Origin: Wurfbainia villosa
Lineage: Eukaryota > Streptophyta > Magnoliopsida > Zingiberales > Zingiberaceae
DNA length: 64,000 bases
Reading direction: 5' to 3'
NCBI GenBank assembly: GCA_025175895.1
Contig: CM046004.1
Span: 49,589,359 to 49,653,358 of the forward strand
Under the pieces are notes generated by a model. The model saw only the letters and a program-made list of their open reading frames with translations, had not been told where the DNA came from and made no database searches. Shown piece by piece: positions 54,302 to 64,000 of this stretch. The stretch's first letter is position 1. The number at the start of each line of letters is the position of its first letter. A program made the translations under genes and the position numbers.

Positions 54302-56190
54302 TGAAGGATGGGGAAACTTTGCTTCCCACTTCAACTCGGTCGCTTGTTCATGGCGATCCCTTCTACGTCCCCGGATAAAAAAATTTATCCTTGACATGAG
54401 GGATTACCCAAGCAACCATTTCATCGTCGTGCTATTCGATTAGAGTAGTCACTTGAACAAACTTGTTGTTCAAGACACCAACCTCAATTCTATGAATAGC
54501 CGCGGAATAGACGATGTATGGATCGTCGGATTTTGTGTTTATATTCGGGGTCAAAGTTATATTAGCCACAAAATAGAATATATCATGCATATATAATTGA
54601 TATTCAATTATAAACATGTTACATAAGAAAATAGACAAGTATTATACCTCTCGATCTTCTATTGTATGACCTTCCTCGTTTTGGACATCGTGTGGGCGAC
54701 GATCTACCAAAAGTTGAAGCTCCTAGATCACCAATCTTACTTCCTTGCTCGCACAAAACAAGAGGAAGACTAAGAAACAAAACCCGTCTCCTTCTTTCAA
54801 CCAACCACCAAGCTCCAAGCTTGGTGCTTGCCACCGGCCAATAAGGAGATCAAGGAGAGTGAACGCCAACCAAGACTCTAATGGAAGAGACCCTAGACTT
54901 CTTTCCACCAGCCAAGGAGAGGAGAGAAACTTGTTTGGATGCTGGCCAAGGTCTAGGGAAGGAGAAGGGGTGCCGACAACTCTTAAGGAAGATGAATTTC
55001 TTACCTTATTTGTGGCCGCCCAAGCTTTAATCCAAAACCCTAGCCTCTTTTGTATCTTTCCGCCCAAGCTTTAAGAAACAAAACCCTAACCTTTCTCTCT
55101 TATTCCATGTCATCCACCCTTGAGAACCCTTTTATAGAGTTAGGCCTTAGCCTCCTTTAATCTCCACCATCGGTTCTAGGGAATTAATCTCAACCGTCGG
55201 ATCTAGAGATTTAATCTCAACCGTCAGATCTAGAGATTTAATCTCTACCTTTGGATCTAGAGTTTTGTTTTCAACCATTGGATCTAGGCTTCATGAGGTA
55301 TTAATAGCCTACAATAGGGACCATGAGGAGGAGTTCCATCTTGGCCACCTAATGGATCAAGCCCACATAAAGTCCGATCCATTAATGATAATCTAATCCA
55401 CTAAAGGATCATCATTGATCTACCTCATCAACCCCCATAAGTTAATATGGGCTCCATATATTATATGTACATTTTTCTCCCCGTGTTTAAGATCTCGAAT
55501 TTCCGTCGATTAATTAATTTACTGACCATTAATTAATCAATATCTAACTCCATGAGTAGTACCACTCAACCTTATCATCATGCCGGACCAAGTCCACCTG
55601 CAGAGTTTACATGATGAACCTTATGAGATCCTCGAGGGGACATCATCATCCTGATTTATAGGACACGGTTTCCTCCTATAATCAACGACACACCATAAAA
55701 TTAATATCATTTCCCAACTTACCGAGCCTATCGATTTAATCTATAAATCTCGCCCATTGGTAAATCAAAGAAATGAATACTAAGTATATGTGCCCGTTAT
55801 TATATCGGGATTAAGAATATGTACAATATAATATCTGAGGTCCGATTAGATTATGTAGTCAGCAAAAAATAGAATCACCTCTAAGTCGGTCCTGCTCAAT
55901 ACACACAAAGTGTACTAGTGTGATTCTATGGTCAAGACAAACCAATACCAAATCACACTACAACCATACCAATGGTTTGTCCAAAGCCATCTCGGTTGTG
56001 AGCCTATACTTATACTTTACAAGGAGTCGATAACATGATGTCCCGTGTGACACCACACACCAGGTTATCTACAATGTAATATATTAGATAATATGCATCA
56101 CCATAAATATGCAAACAATGATCATGTGATTCTTATTTCAAAATAAAGATATTCATACAAAAGATAGACTTTTGAGTATACATCCCAACA
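54302..56190 (-). repeat. COP-3 3' LTR (copy 2, 1889 bp, complete)
   Basis: It runs from TGAAGGATGGGG to CATCCCAACA, next to a PPT. TATA box at 55131-55138 (minus), repeat array at 55157-55290, and hairpin GGATAAA/TTTATCC at 54373-54390. The ORFs at 54432-55074 recur in the other copies and are not genes. Confidence 0.9.
55157..55290. repeat. 28-bp array upstream of the TATA box, COP-3 LTR copy 2
   Basis: The unit is TTTAATCTCAACCGTCGGATCTAGAGAT with small changes, about five units. Same array: 53787-53930, 62053-62195 and 63855-63990. On the minus strand it ends about 20 bp before the TATA box. Confidence 0.88.
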
Positions 56191-56206
56191 ATCTCCCACT
56201 TATACT
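56191..56206 (-). other. COP-3 polypurine tract
   Basis: The minus strand reads TAAGTGGGAGATTG against the LTR start TGTTGGG. Confidence 0.8.
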
Positions 56207-56412
56207 AAAAGACTATGCTGTCCTCAAACTGTCATATGTCTGATTCCCATTTCCTCCACATGCCTATCAAAAGCTCTCGCCGGAAGGGCCTTAGTGAAAG
56301 GATCTACCAGGTTATTCTCCGATGCAATCTTGGCCACAACAACTTCTCCTCTCTTTATGATTTCTCGTATCAGGTGGTATTTGCACTCTATGTGTTTACT
56401 TACCTTATGGGC

Positions 56413-56710
56413 TTATGGTTCCTTCGAGTTTTCAACAGCACCACTATTATCACAATAAATTGTGATAGTTCTGGGCAAACCAGGAATCATATGCAAGTCC
56501 ATCACGAAGTTCTTGAGCCACACAACTTCTTTAGCTGCCTCAAAGGCCGCCACATACTCAACTTCCATGGTAGAGTCCGCCATGCATTTCGTCTTGACAC
56601 TCCTCCATACAATGGCTCCACCTCCCAAAGTAAACACAAAATCTGAGTAGACTTAGTGTTATCCCAATCTGATTGTAAGACGAAATCCGTGTAACCCACA
56701 GGGAGTGATT
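56413..56710 (-). pseudogene. COP-3 RNase H
   Basis: The minus frame reads FTLGGGAIVWRSVKTKCMAD, STMEVEYVAAFEAAKEVVWL and ITIYCDNSGAVENSKEP, the core of Copia RNase H. The usual Glu in MEAEY is kept as the second Glu of MEVEY. Its N-terminal part continues in another frame (56502-56699). The region from 56210 to 56412 holds the decayed C-terminal end. Confidence 0.87.
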
Positions 56711-56726
56711 GGTCTGCTAGGTAAAC

Positions 56727-57680
56727 TTACATATAATCCCTAGTCCTTCTCAGGTACTTCAATATATGCTTTACCGCAGTCCAATGTCCCTGTCCTCGAT
56801 TACTCTGATATCTGCTGACCATGCTCATGATAAAGCAGATATCTGGTCTCGTACATAACATTGCATACATGAGGCTTCCTATCACCGAAGCATAAGGAAC
56901 CACATTCATCTCCTCTATCTCCTTAGATGTTCTAGGACACATCTCCTTAGATAAAGGAACTCCATGCCTGAAAGGTAGGAAACCCTTCTTGGAGTTCTGC
57001 ATGCTAAAATAATCCATAATAGTGTCTATGTATGAAGCTTGAGATAAGCACAAAATCCTTTTCTTGCGATCCCTTATAATCTTGATCCCAAGGATGTGTC
57101 TCACTTCTCCCAAGTCCTTTATATCAAACTGTTTGGACAACCATACCCTTACGTCCAATAACAACTTGACATTGTTGCCAATTAACAAAATGTCATCTAT
57201 GTATAGTACAAGAAATACCACTATGTTTTCGTCACATATCTTGTATACACAAGACTCATCCGGACTTTGAATAAATCCATAAGACTGGATTACCTCATCG
57301 AAGTGGATGTTCCAAGACCTCGAAGCTTGCTTCAATCCATAAATGGACCGATTAAGCTTACATACAAGATGCTCTTTGCCCTTTGCAATGAATCCCTCTG
57401 GTTGCTTCATATAGATGTTTTCCTCAAGACTTCCATTAAGGAAAGTTGTCTTGACATCCATTTGTCACACCTTATAATCTATATGAGCTGCAATGCATAA
57501 GAGAATCTGGATAGACTTAAGCATGGCCACCAGCAAAAAGGTCTCCTCATAATCGATACCCTCTTTCTGAGTATACCCCTTCGCAACAAGCCTCGCATTG
57601 AAGGTCTCAACCTTCCCATCTATTCCTCTCTTTTTTTGTAGATCCACTTGCAACCAATTGTTTTTACACTATCGGGTTAT
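56727..57680 (-). pseudogene. COP-3 reverse transcriptase
   Basis: The open frame 57461-56727 (244 codons) has MDVKTTFLNGSLEENIYM, KLNRSIYGLKQASRSWN, the catalytic LYIDDILLIGNN (about 57183-57212), FDIKDLGEVRHILGIKI and SLMYAMLCTRPDI. The upstream frame 57653-57465 gives ARLVAKGYTQKEGIDYEETF and ends at a TGA where a Trp codon is expected before QMDV. So a single stop splits an otherwise near-complete RT; further decay lies above 57660. Confidence 0.92.
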
Positions 57681-57853
57681 TCTACTAGCTCCCAGATCTG
57701 ATTTGAATCCATAGATTCAATCTCAGTATTCATTGCACTTTGCCAAGATACTGCATCTTTATCTTGGATTGCCACGTCATATGTCCAGGGGTCAGGTTCA
57801 TGTTCGCCAAGGACCAAATCAAAAGATTCTTCCAAGGACATGAATCTATCATG

Positions 57854-58860
57854 CTATCTAACAACCCTCCCACTACGACGAGGTATCACCTGTGTATTTT
57901 CTGTGACATGCAGTGTAGTGACTTGTGGTATATCCACTTGTACCGGAGGTACTGAAGAAGTGACTTCCCCTTTTAATTCCTTCAGAACAATCTTAATCAT
58001 GGGCTTGTGGCTCATCACATAGTCTTCCTCTAAAAATCTGGCATTCATGCTAACGATCACCCTCTGATCTCTAGGACTATAAAACAAACCACCTTTCATT
58101 CCTTTAGGATGACCAACTAACATGCACACTTCTATACAAGGTTCCAACTTACCAGCATCTGCCTTCAGCACATGTGCTGGACTCCCGTATATCCTAATAT
58201 GTCTTAGACTAGGCTTTTGCCCAGTCCACAATTCTATGGGAGTAGAAAGCACTGATTTAGATGGAACTAACTTCAGAAAGTACACTGCTTTATCTAGAGC
58301 ATATCCATAGAACAAATCTGGCAACTCAAAATAACTCATCATCGATCTAACCATCTCCATAAGAGTCTTATTCCTTCGCTCTGCTACACCATTCTGCTGG
58401 GGTGTACCAGGTGTAGACAATTAGGATTGAATCACAACCTCTGATAAGTAATTCGTAAACTCTCACAAGAGGACTCACCACCACGATCAGATCGTAGTGT
58501 CTTGATACTTTTACCTTGACGTTTCTCCACATCAGCCTTGAATTCTTTGAACTTGTCAAAGCATTCAGAATTGCGGTGCATCAAGTAAATGTATCCATAT
58601 CTTGAATAATAATCTATAAAAGAGACGAAATACTCATAACCACCTCTAGCCAAGATAGACATAGGACCCCACAAATCAAAATGAACCAATTCTAACACAT
58701 CTTTGGCTCTATACCCCTTGGCCTTAAAAGGCCTCTTGGACATTTTTCCCTCCAAACAAGATTCGCAGGTTGGGAAATCTTCCACCAAAAATGAACCTAG
58801 AGGTCCTTCAGCTATCAACCTTTGAATTTTGCTTTGGTTAATATGACCAAGTCTTAGATG
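57854..58860 (-). pseudogene. COP-3 integrase
   Basis: On the minus strand: zinc finger at about 58870-58740 (HLRLGHIN in broken frame, CESCLEGKM), core in frame 58818-58432 (HFDLWGPMS, first Asp; FIDYYSRYGY; LRSDRGGE, second Asp), then a frameshift, then frame 58420-57854 with GTPQQNGVAERRNKTL (Glu), YGYALDKAVYFLKLVPS and PRDQRVIVSMNARFLEEDY. The catalytic triad is present over two frames. Confidence 0.9.
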
Positions 58861-59300
58861 TCAAAGATATGTTTGGTTCATCTTCGAAGGTTCTTTTCTC
58901 TTATTGGAGTTAGAAGATGAGTTATTAACTTCAATTTGCATCGTGGGAGCTTTTGGTTCAAGTGTGTATAAATTTCCTATCAATGCACACGAACAGATAA
59001 TCTCCCTATTCCTTTTTATAACAACTCTGCCATTAAAAGAAATAGAATATTCATCCATAAACAATTTAGAAACCAAAATTAAATTCTTTCTAAATAAAGG
59101 TACATAAAGGCAATCCTTAAGAACCAAAACTTTTTTTTCTCAAAAGATAAATAAACATCTCCCACTGCAACAGCTGCCACCTTCGTGGCATCGACCAAGT
59201 ATACAGTAATCTCCCCTTTAGCCAGTCGTCTAGTTTCCTGAAACCCCTGCAAAGTATTGCAGACATGATCAGTGGATCCAATATCTACACACCAGGTGCC
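58861..59300 (-). pseudogene. COP-3 protease and linker
   Basis: At about 59220-59300 the minus strand reads GTWCVDIGSTDHVCNTLQGF. This is the aspartic protease active site, with Ile where DTG or DSG is expected (DIG). It continues with LAKGEITVYLVDATKVAAVA and, after a break, the frame 59127-58861 with LKDCLYVPLFRKNLILVSKL. A break lies near 59128-59150. Confidence 0.8.
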
Positions 59301-59366
59301 GTTAAATAATCCCGCTAAATATGTTTCAATGACTAGACCAAAAGATATACCTTTGTTCTACTTACA

Positions 59367-60120
59367 GTTGGGTCAGTCCTTCTTCCAGTGTCCAATCTGC
59401 TTACAAGTGAAGCACTTGCCTTTCGGCTTCTTCACTCCTCCCTGAGTTCATCCCATCGCCTTGGCCCTAGCTTGTTTCTTCTTCTTCTTGCCTTTCGGCT
59501 TAAAAGTAGAAACCTTTTGGGCAACAATGGCATCTGCCTGAGCACTCTGACGAAATAGCCCCTCTGCCACCTGGAGTTCTGTCAGAAGCTATGCCAACGA
59601 ATACAACCTCTTGTTCATGTTGTAGTTTAGGAGAAACTGCTCAAAACTCCTAGGTAGAGACTGAAGAATGATATCTATTAGGGTTTCCCCATTGATCTCA
59701 GCTCTGAGGACTTCCAACTCATTCAAATGAGCCATCATCTTGAGAACATGATCCCTCACGGGTGTTCCCTCGATCATGGTGGTCGTCATCAAGTTCCTCA
59801 TGGCTTCCTGCCTAGCAGCCTAATTCTGGTGTTCGAAAAGCTCTTTGAGATTGAGCATCATGTCATAAGCAGTGGACATAGCTTGATGCTGATGTTGCAG
59901 TACATTTGACATAGATGCCAAAATGTAACACCGTGCCATCTCATCGGCCTTAATCCACTTCTTATAACTCTCTTTCTCCTTTTCCCCAAAATCATCAGCA
60001 GGCTTAGGAGGACACTTTTCAAGGAGTACATATTTGTATTCCTCAGCAGTCTAGACAATGTCAAGATTCCTCTTCCAATCAAAATAGTTGAGTCCAGTAA
60101 GTTTATTTTCTTTCAGTATC
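59367..60120 (-). pseudogene. COP-3 gag remnant with zinc knuckle
   Basis: The zinc knuckle GKCFTCKQIGHWKKDC (CCHC spacing intact) is readable on the minus strand at about 59370-59435. Upstream is a basic stretch (KKKKQARAKA near 59460-59500), and the frame 59801-59589 gives HLNELEVLRAEINGETLIDI and LPRSFEQFLLNYNM. The N-terminal part near 59900-60100 (WKRNLDIV, EKCPPKPADD) lies in another frame than the longest ORF. Frameshifts are near 59820 and 59580. Confidence 0.85.
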
Positions 60121-61179
60121 ACAGCAAGCGGGTTGAAAGTCAATTTGAAAGAAAACCTATGAATCACATAGATCAAAACATTAGATTTCAAAAATTATTG
60201 ATTCCTCAAACAATAAAATTTTAAAATCAACCAAGACCTCAAAACATCGATAATATCATATGCCACGATAGTGTGGACGTATATGAATTCTATATTTGTA
60301 AGAGGAGGTTTTACCCATTAATTTTACTATCTTGTCAAACTAACTTTTTGACAAGTAAAATTAATTGTTGGTTCCTCTTTGGCCCTACAAATAAAAGCAG
60401 TGACTCCGATGGGGAGGATACTTATATTTGTATCTAAGTGTTCACCATTACTTAGTACCAAGATAATTATCTCGGGTTCTGTGCCTTCCGATGGGGAAGT
60501 ATACACGCTCCTTAATAATTTCCTATAACCATATTCGACCTTGTGATATGCAAACAAACTCATCCGATGGGAAGGAAGGCACTCAGAGCCGATGCACAAG
60601 TTTGTTTGCAACACATGTCAAATCGTAATTGAGGCTGTGGGAATTTATAAAAATATCCCAATCCCACTCAGTAATTTGAAAATGAGGAATTTTCTAGCCT
60701 ACGACATTCATATCAAACAATATGTAATAAATATGAAAAATAAATATTTTTCAACTATTATGGCTTTTGTCTTCCGTATGTCTCCCATCGTATCGCCATC
60801 TCGTCCGCTCCTCCCTAAGCCATGTACTAGCCATCCGGAGATCCGAGCCGAGAAAAATATTTTAATTTACATCCATCGATCCTATACTCCACGAGGGAGT
60901 GTACATGAAATCTAGATCAAAAGTAAACTAAAATAAAAAGAGTGGCTAAACAATGTCGTATATAATTTACGAAAATTAAATACTAGCCTCGTCAACTGCG
61001 AGGATTCAACAAAATATACAATTACACACATACAATCACATACACACATATGGCCATAATAGTTGGATCCTATGCCTACAACCAAAGAGTTAACCTACGC
61101 ATATCCTACTATTATCTGGCACATATAATATATGAAAGTGCATAAAAGTAACCGAATCCTAAATACACAAAACCAGAAA
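60121..61179 (-). other. COP-3 leader
   Basis: About 1 kb between gag and PBS without a protein signal. CCGATGGGGA occurs near 60408 and 60488, with a related CCGATGGGAA near 60555. Predicted ORFs here have no recognisable content. Confidence 0.6.
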
Positions 61180-61196
61180 CCGTGGCTCTGATACCA
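61180..61196 (-). other. COP-3 primer-binding site
   Basis: The minus strand reads TGGTATCAGAGCCACGG, an initiator tRNA-Met complement, two bases from the LTR start at 61199. Confidence 0.88.
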
Positions 61197-61198
61197 CT

Positions 61199-62974
61199 TG
61201 AAAGATCGGGAAACTTTGATTCCCACTTTAACTCGGTCGCTTGTTCATGGCGATCCCTTCTACGTCTCCGGATAAAAAAATTTATCCTTGACATGAGGGA
61301 TTACCAAAGCAACCATTTCATCGTCGTGCTATTCGATTAGAGTAGTCACTTGAACAAACTTGTTGGTCAAGCCACCAACCTCTATTCTACGAATAGTCGC
61401 GGAATAGACGATGTACGGATCGCCGATTTTTGTGTTTATATTCGGGGTCCAAGATATATTAGCCACAAAATAGAATATATCATGCATATATAATTGAAAA
61501 ACAAGTATAAACATGTTACATAAGAAAATAGACAAGTATTATATCTCTCGATCTTCTATTGTATTACCTTCCTCCTTTTGGACGTCGTGTGGGCGATGAT
61601 TTACTAAAAGTTGAAGCTCCTAGATCACCAATCTTCCTTCCTTGCTCGCTCCAAACAAGACGAAGACTAAGAAACAAAACCCCTCTTGTTCTTTCAACTA
61701 ACCACCAAGCTCCAAGCTTTGTGCTTGCCGCCAACCAATAAGGATATCAAAGAGAGTGAACACCGACCAAGACTCTAAGGGAAGAGACCCTAGACTTCTT
61801 TCCACCAGCCAAGGAGAGGAGAGAAACTTGTTTGGACACGAGGCAAGGTTTAGGGAAGGAGAAGGGGCGCCGACAACTCTTAAGGAAGAAGAATTTCTTA
61901 CCTTTTTTGTGGCTGCCCAAGCTTTAATCCAAAACCCTAGCCTCTTTTGTTTCATGCCGCCCAAGCTTTAAGAAAGAAAACCTTAACCTTTCTCTCTTAT
62001 TCCTTGTCGTCCACCCTTAAGTACCCTTTTATAGAGTTAGGCCTTAGCCTCCTTTAATCTCCACCATCGTTTCTAGGGATTTAATCTCAACTGTCGGATC
62101 TAGAGATTTAATCTCAACCATCGGATCTAGAGATTTAATCTCTACCGTTGGATCTAGAATTTTGTTTTCAACCATTGGATCTAGGCTTCATGAGGTATAC
62201 CATGAGGAGGAGTTGGATCTTGGCCACATAATGGATAAAGCTCACATAAAGTCCGATCTATTAATGATAATCCAATCCACTAAAGGTTTATCATTGAACT
62301 ACCTCACCAACTCCTATAAGTTAATATGGGCTCCATATATTGTATGTACATTTTTCTTCCCATGTTTAAGATCTCGAATGTCCGTCGATTAATTAATTTA
62401 CTGACCATTAATTAATCAACATCTAACTCCATGAGTAGTACCACTCAACCTTATCATCATGCCAGACCAAGTCCACCTGCAGGGTTTACATGATCAACTT
62501 TATGAGCTCCTCAAGGGTACATCATCATCCTAATATATAGGACACGGTTTCCTCCTATAATCAATGACACACCATATAAATAATATCATTTCCCATCTTA
62601 CTGAGCCTATAGATTTAATCTATAAATCTCGCCCATTGGTAAATCAAAGAAATGAATACTAAGTATATGTGCTCGTTATTATTTCGGGATTAAGAGTATG
62701 TACAATATAATATCTGAGGTCCGATTCCATTATGTAGTCAGCAATAAATCGAATCACCTCTAAGTCGGTCCTGCTCAATACACACAAAGTGTACTAGTGT
62801 GATTCTATGGTCAAACAAACCAATACCAAATCATAATATAACCATACCAATGGTTTGTCCAAAGCCATCTCGGTTGGGATCCTATACTTATACATTACAA
62901 GGAGCCGATAACATGATCTCCCATGTGACACCACAAACAATGTTATCTACAATGTAATGTATTAGACAATATGA
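61199..62974 (-). repeat. COP-3 5' LTR (copy 3), outer end truncated
   Basis: It begins TGAAAGATCGGGAAAC and aligns with copy 2 to about 62974 (TAGACAATATG); the last roughly 110 bp, including the CCCAACA end, are missing. TATA box at 62028-62035 (minus), 28-bp array at 62053-62195. Its junction is with the leader stub of copy 4. Confidence 0.87.
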
Positions 62975-64000
62975 TGAAGGGTGTTTCCCAGAACCGAAGC
63001 TCTGATACCACTGAAAGGTAGGAAACTTCGCTTCCCACTTCTACTTGGTCGCTTGTTCATGGTGATCCCTTCTACGTCCCCGGATAAAATATTTATCCTT
63101 GACAAGAGGGATTACCCAAGCAACCATTTCATTGTCGTGCTATTCGATTAGAGTAGTCACTTGAACAAACATGTTGTTCAAGCAACCAACCTCTATTCTA
63201 TGAATAGTGGCGGAATAGACGATGTACGGATCACCGACTTTTGTGTTTATGTTTGGGGTCCAAGTTATATTAGGCACAAAATAGAATATAGCATGCATAT
63301 ATAATTGAAAACAATTATAAACATGATACAAAAGAAAATAGACAAGTATTATACCTCTCGATCTTCTATCGTATGTCCTTCCTCCTTTTGGAGGTCGTGT
63401 GGGCAACGATCTACCAAAAGTTGAAGCTCGTAGATCACCAATCATCCTTCCTTGCTCGCTCCGAACAAGAGGAAGACTAAGAAACAAAACCCTTCTCCTT
63501 CCTTTAGCCAACTAACAAACACCAACCTAGGTGCTTGCTGCCGGCCAACAAGGAGAAGATGATGGAGATAGTTGCCGGCCAAGAGCTCCAAGGGAAGACC
63601 CTAAACTATGTTTCCACCGGCCAAGGAGAGGAGGAGTAGGTTTGGATGTCGGCCAAGGGAGGGAAGGGCTTCTATGGTCGCCGGCCACCAAGGAAGAAGA
63701 AGAAGAAAAGGAAAACCTTTCCTTATTTGGTGCCGTCAACACTAAAACCCTAATCCCCAATGCTTGCCGCCCCCTACCCTAATCTTATCTCTATTGGAAT
63801 TCCTTGCCGCCCACCCTATGCTCTCCTCTTATAGAGTAAGGGATATGCCTTGTTTTAATCTCCACCATTGGTTCTAGAGATTCAATCTCAACCGTCGGAT
63901 CTAGAGATTTAATCTCAACCGCCGGATCTAGAGATTTAATCTCTACCTTTGGATCTAGAGTTTTCTTCTCAACCATTGGATCTAGGCTTCATGAGGTTTA
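62975..64000 (-). repeat. COP-3 leader stub, PBS and LTR copy 4 (runs off the window)
   Basis: The PBS on the minus strand at 62993-63010 reads TGGTATCAGAGCTTCGG. The LTR starts TGAAAGGTAGG at 63012 and matches copies 1-3 up to the window end. TATA-like TCTATAAG at 63828-63835 (minus) and the 28-bp array at 63855-63990. The ORFs here are repeat shadows. Confidence 0.85.

Larger units (their letters stand above)
54302..62974 (-). mobile_element. COP-3: Copia element with a complete 3' LTR, degenerate gag-pol and a truncated 5' LTR
   Basis: The minus-strand order is 5' LTR (62974 to 61199, outer end missing), PBS, leader, gag, protease, integrase, RT, RNase H, PPT, 3' LTR (56190 to 54302). The coding style resembles TNT1-94 type Copia and is related to COP-1. 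It appears to have inserted into LTR copy 1. No TSD can be shown because the 5' LTR end is lost. Confidence 0.88.

Noticed and set aside
63531..63782. ORF at the window end as the start of a host gene
   Set aside because: It lies in COP-3 LTR copy 4 and has counterparts in the other LTR copies.

Overview
This window is nuclear plant DNA built almost entirely from LTR retrotransposons, nested inside and broken by one another. I find no credible host gene, no RNA gene and no prokaryotic system. The coding remnants are plant-type Copia and Gypsy polyproteins: Sirevirus-like, TNT1-94/Tork-TAR-like, Tekay/Del-type chromovirus and Athila/Tat-like. Primer-binding sites complementary to initiator tRNA-Met, TG...CA LTRs and 5-bp target-site duplications (TSDs) support this. 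The abundance of Sirevirus copies fits a TE-rich flowering plant, perhaps a monocot, but the species cannot be told from the sequence. Lineage names rest on recalled motifs, not on a phylogeny.

Layout. (1) 1-14604: the 3' part of a plus-strand Sirevirus (SIRE-1), whose integrase is split by a nearly complete minus-strand Copia element (COP-1, 967-10529, TSD CTACC). (2) 14605-15385: a leftover Sirevirus LTR piece. (3) 15435-19817: the 3' half of a minus-strand Sirevirus (SIRE-3), hit by a COP-1 solo LTR (17116-19325, TSD CTCAC). (4) 19818-20797: a lone LTR of the GYP-1 family. (5) 20798 to about 26754: the 5' part of a plus-strand Sirevirus (SIRE-4), whose 5' LTR carries a third Copia solo LTR (COP-2, 21714-23554, TSD CATAA). 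(6) About 26755-31093: leader plus 5' LTR of a minus-strand Tekay-like element (TEK-1 family). (7) About 31094-53001: a minus-strand Athila/Tat-like Gypsy (GYP-1) with pol, a gag remnant, PBS and 5' LTR. It is split by a 3.6-kb solo LTR (TEK-2, 31751-35349, TSD AAACA) and by a TEK-1 family element with both LTRs (38756-50698, TSD TTAAG). (8) 53001-64000: four LTR copies of a minus-strand Copia family (COP-3) and one degenerate gag-pol between copies 2 and 3.

How the parts relate. All polyproteins carry stops or frameshifts, so none of the elements looks autonomous. The order of insertion can be read directly: COP-1 is younger than SIRE-1; the solo LTRs are younger than their hosts; the TEK-1 copy is younger than GYP-1. 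The most interesting non-coding signals are: hairpins and tandem repeats just upstream of LTR TATA boxes in COP-1 and COP-3; about 40-bp arrays with a palindromic core in the TEK-1 LTRs; multiple polypurine tracts in the Sireviruses; a repeated 19-mer in the COP-1 leader; and a TTCCGC core near the 3' end of LTRs from unrelated families.

I did not find an undescribed biological system in the sense of a gene cluster. What is unusual is regulatory and structural, and it belongs to the retrotransposons. All alignments were done by eye; identities and insertion ages were not computed.
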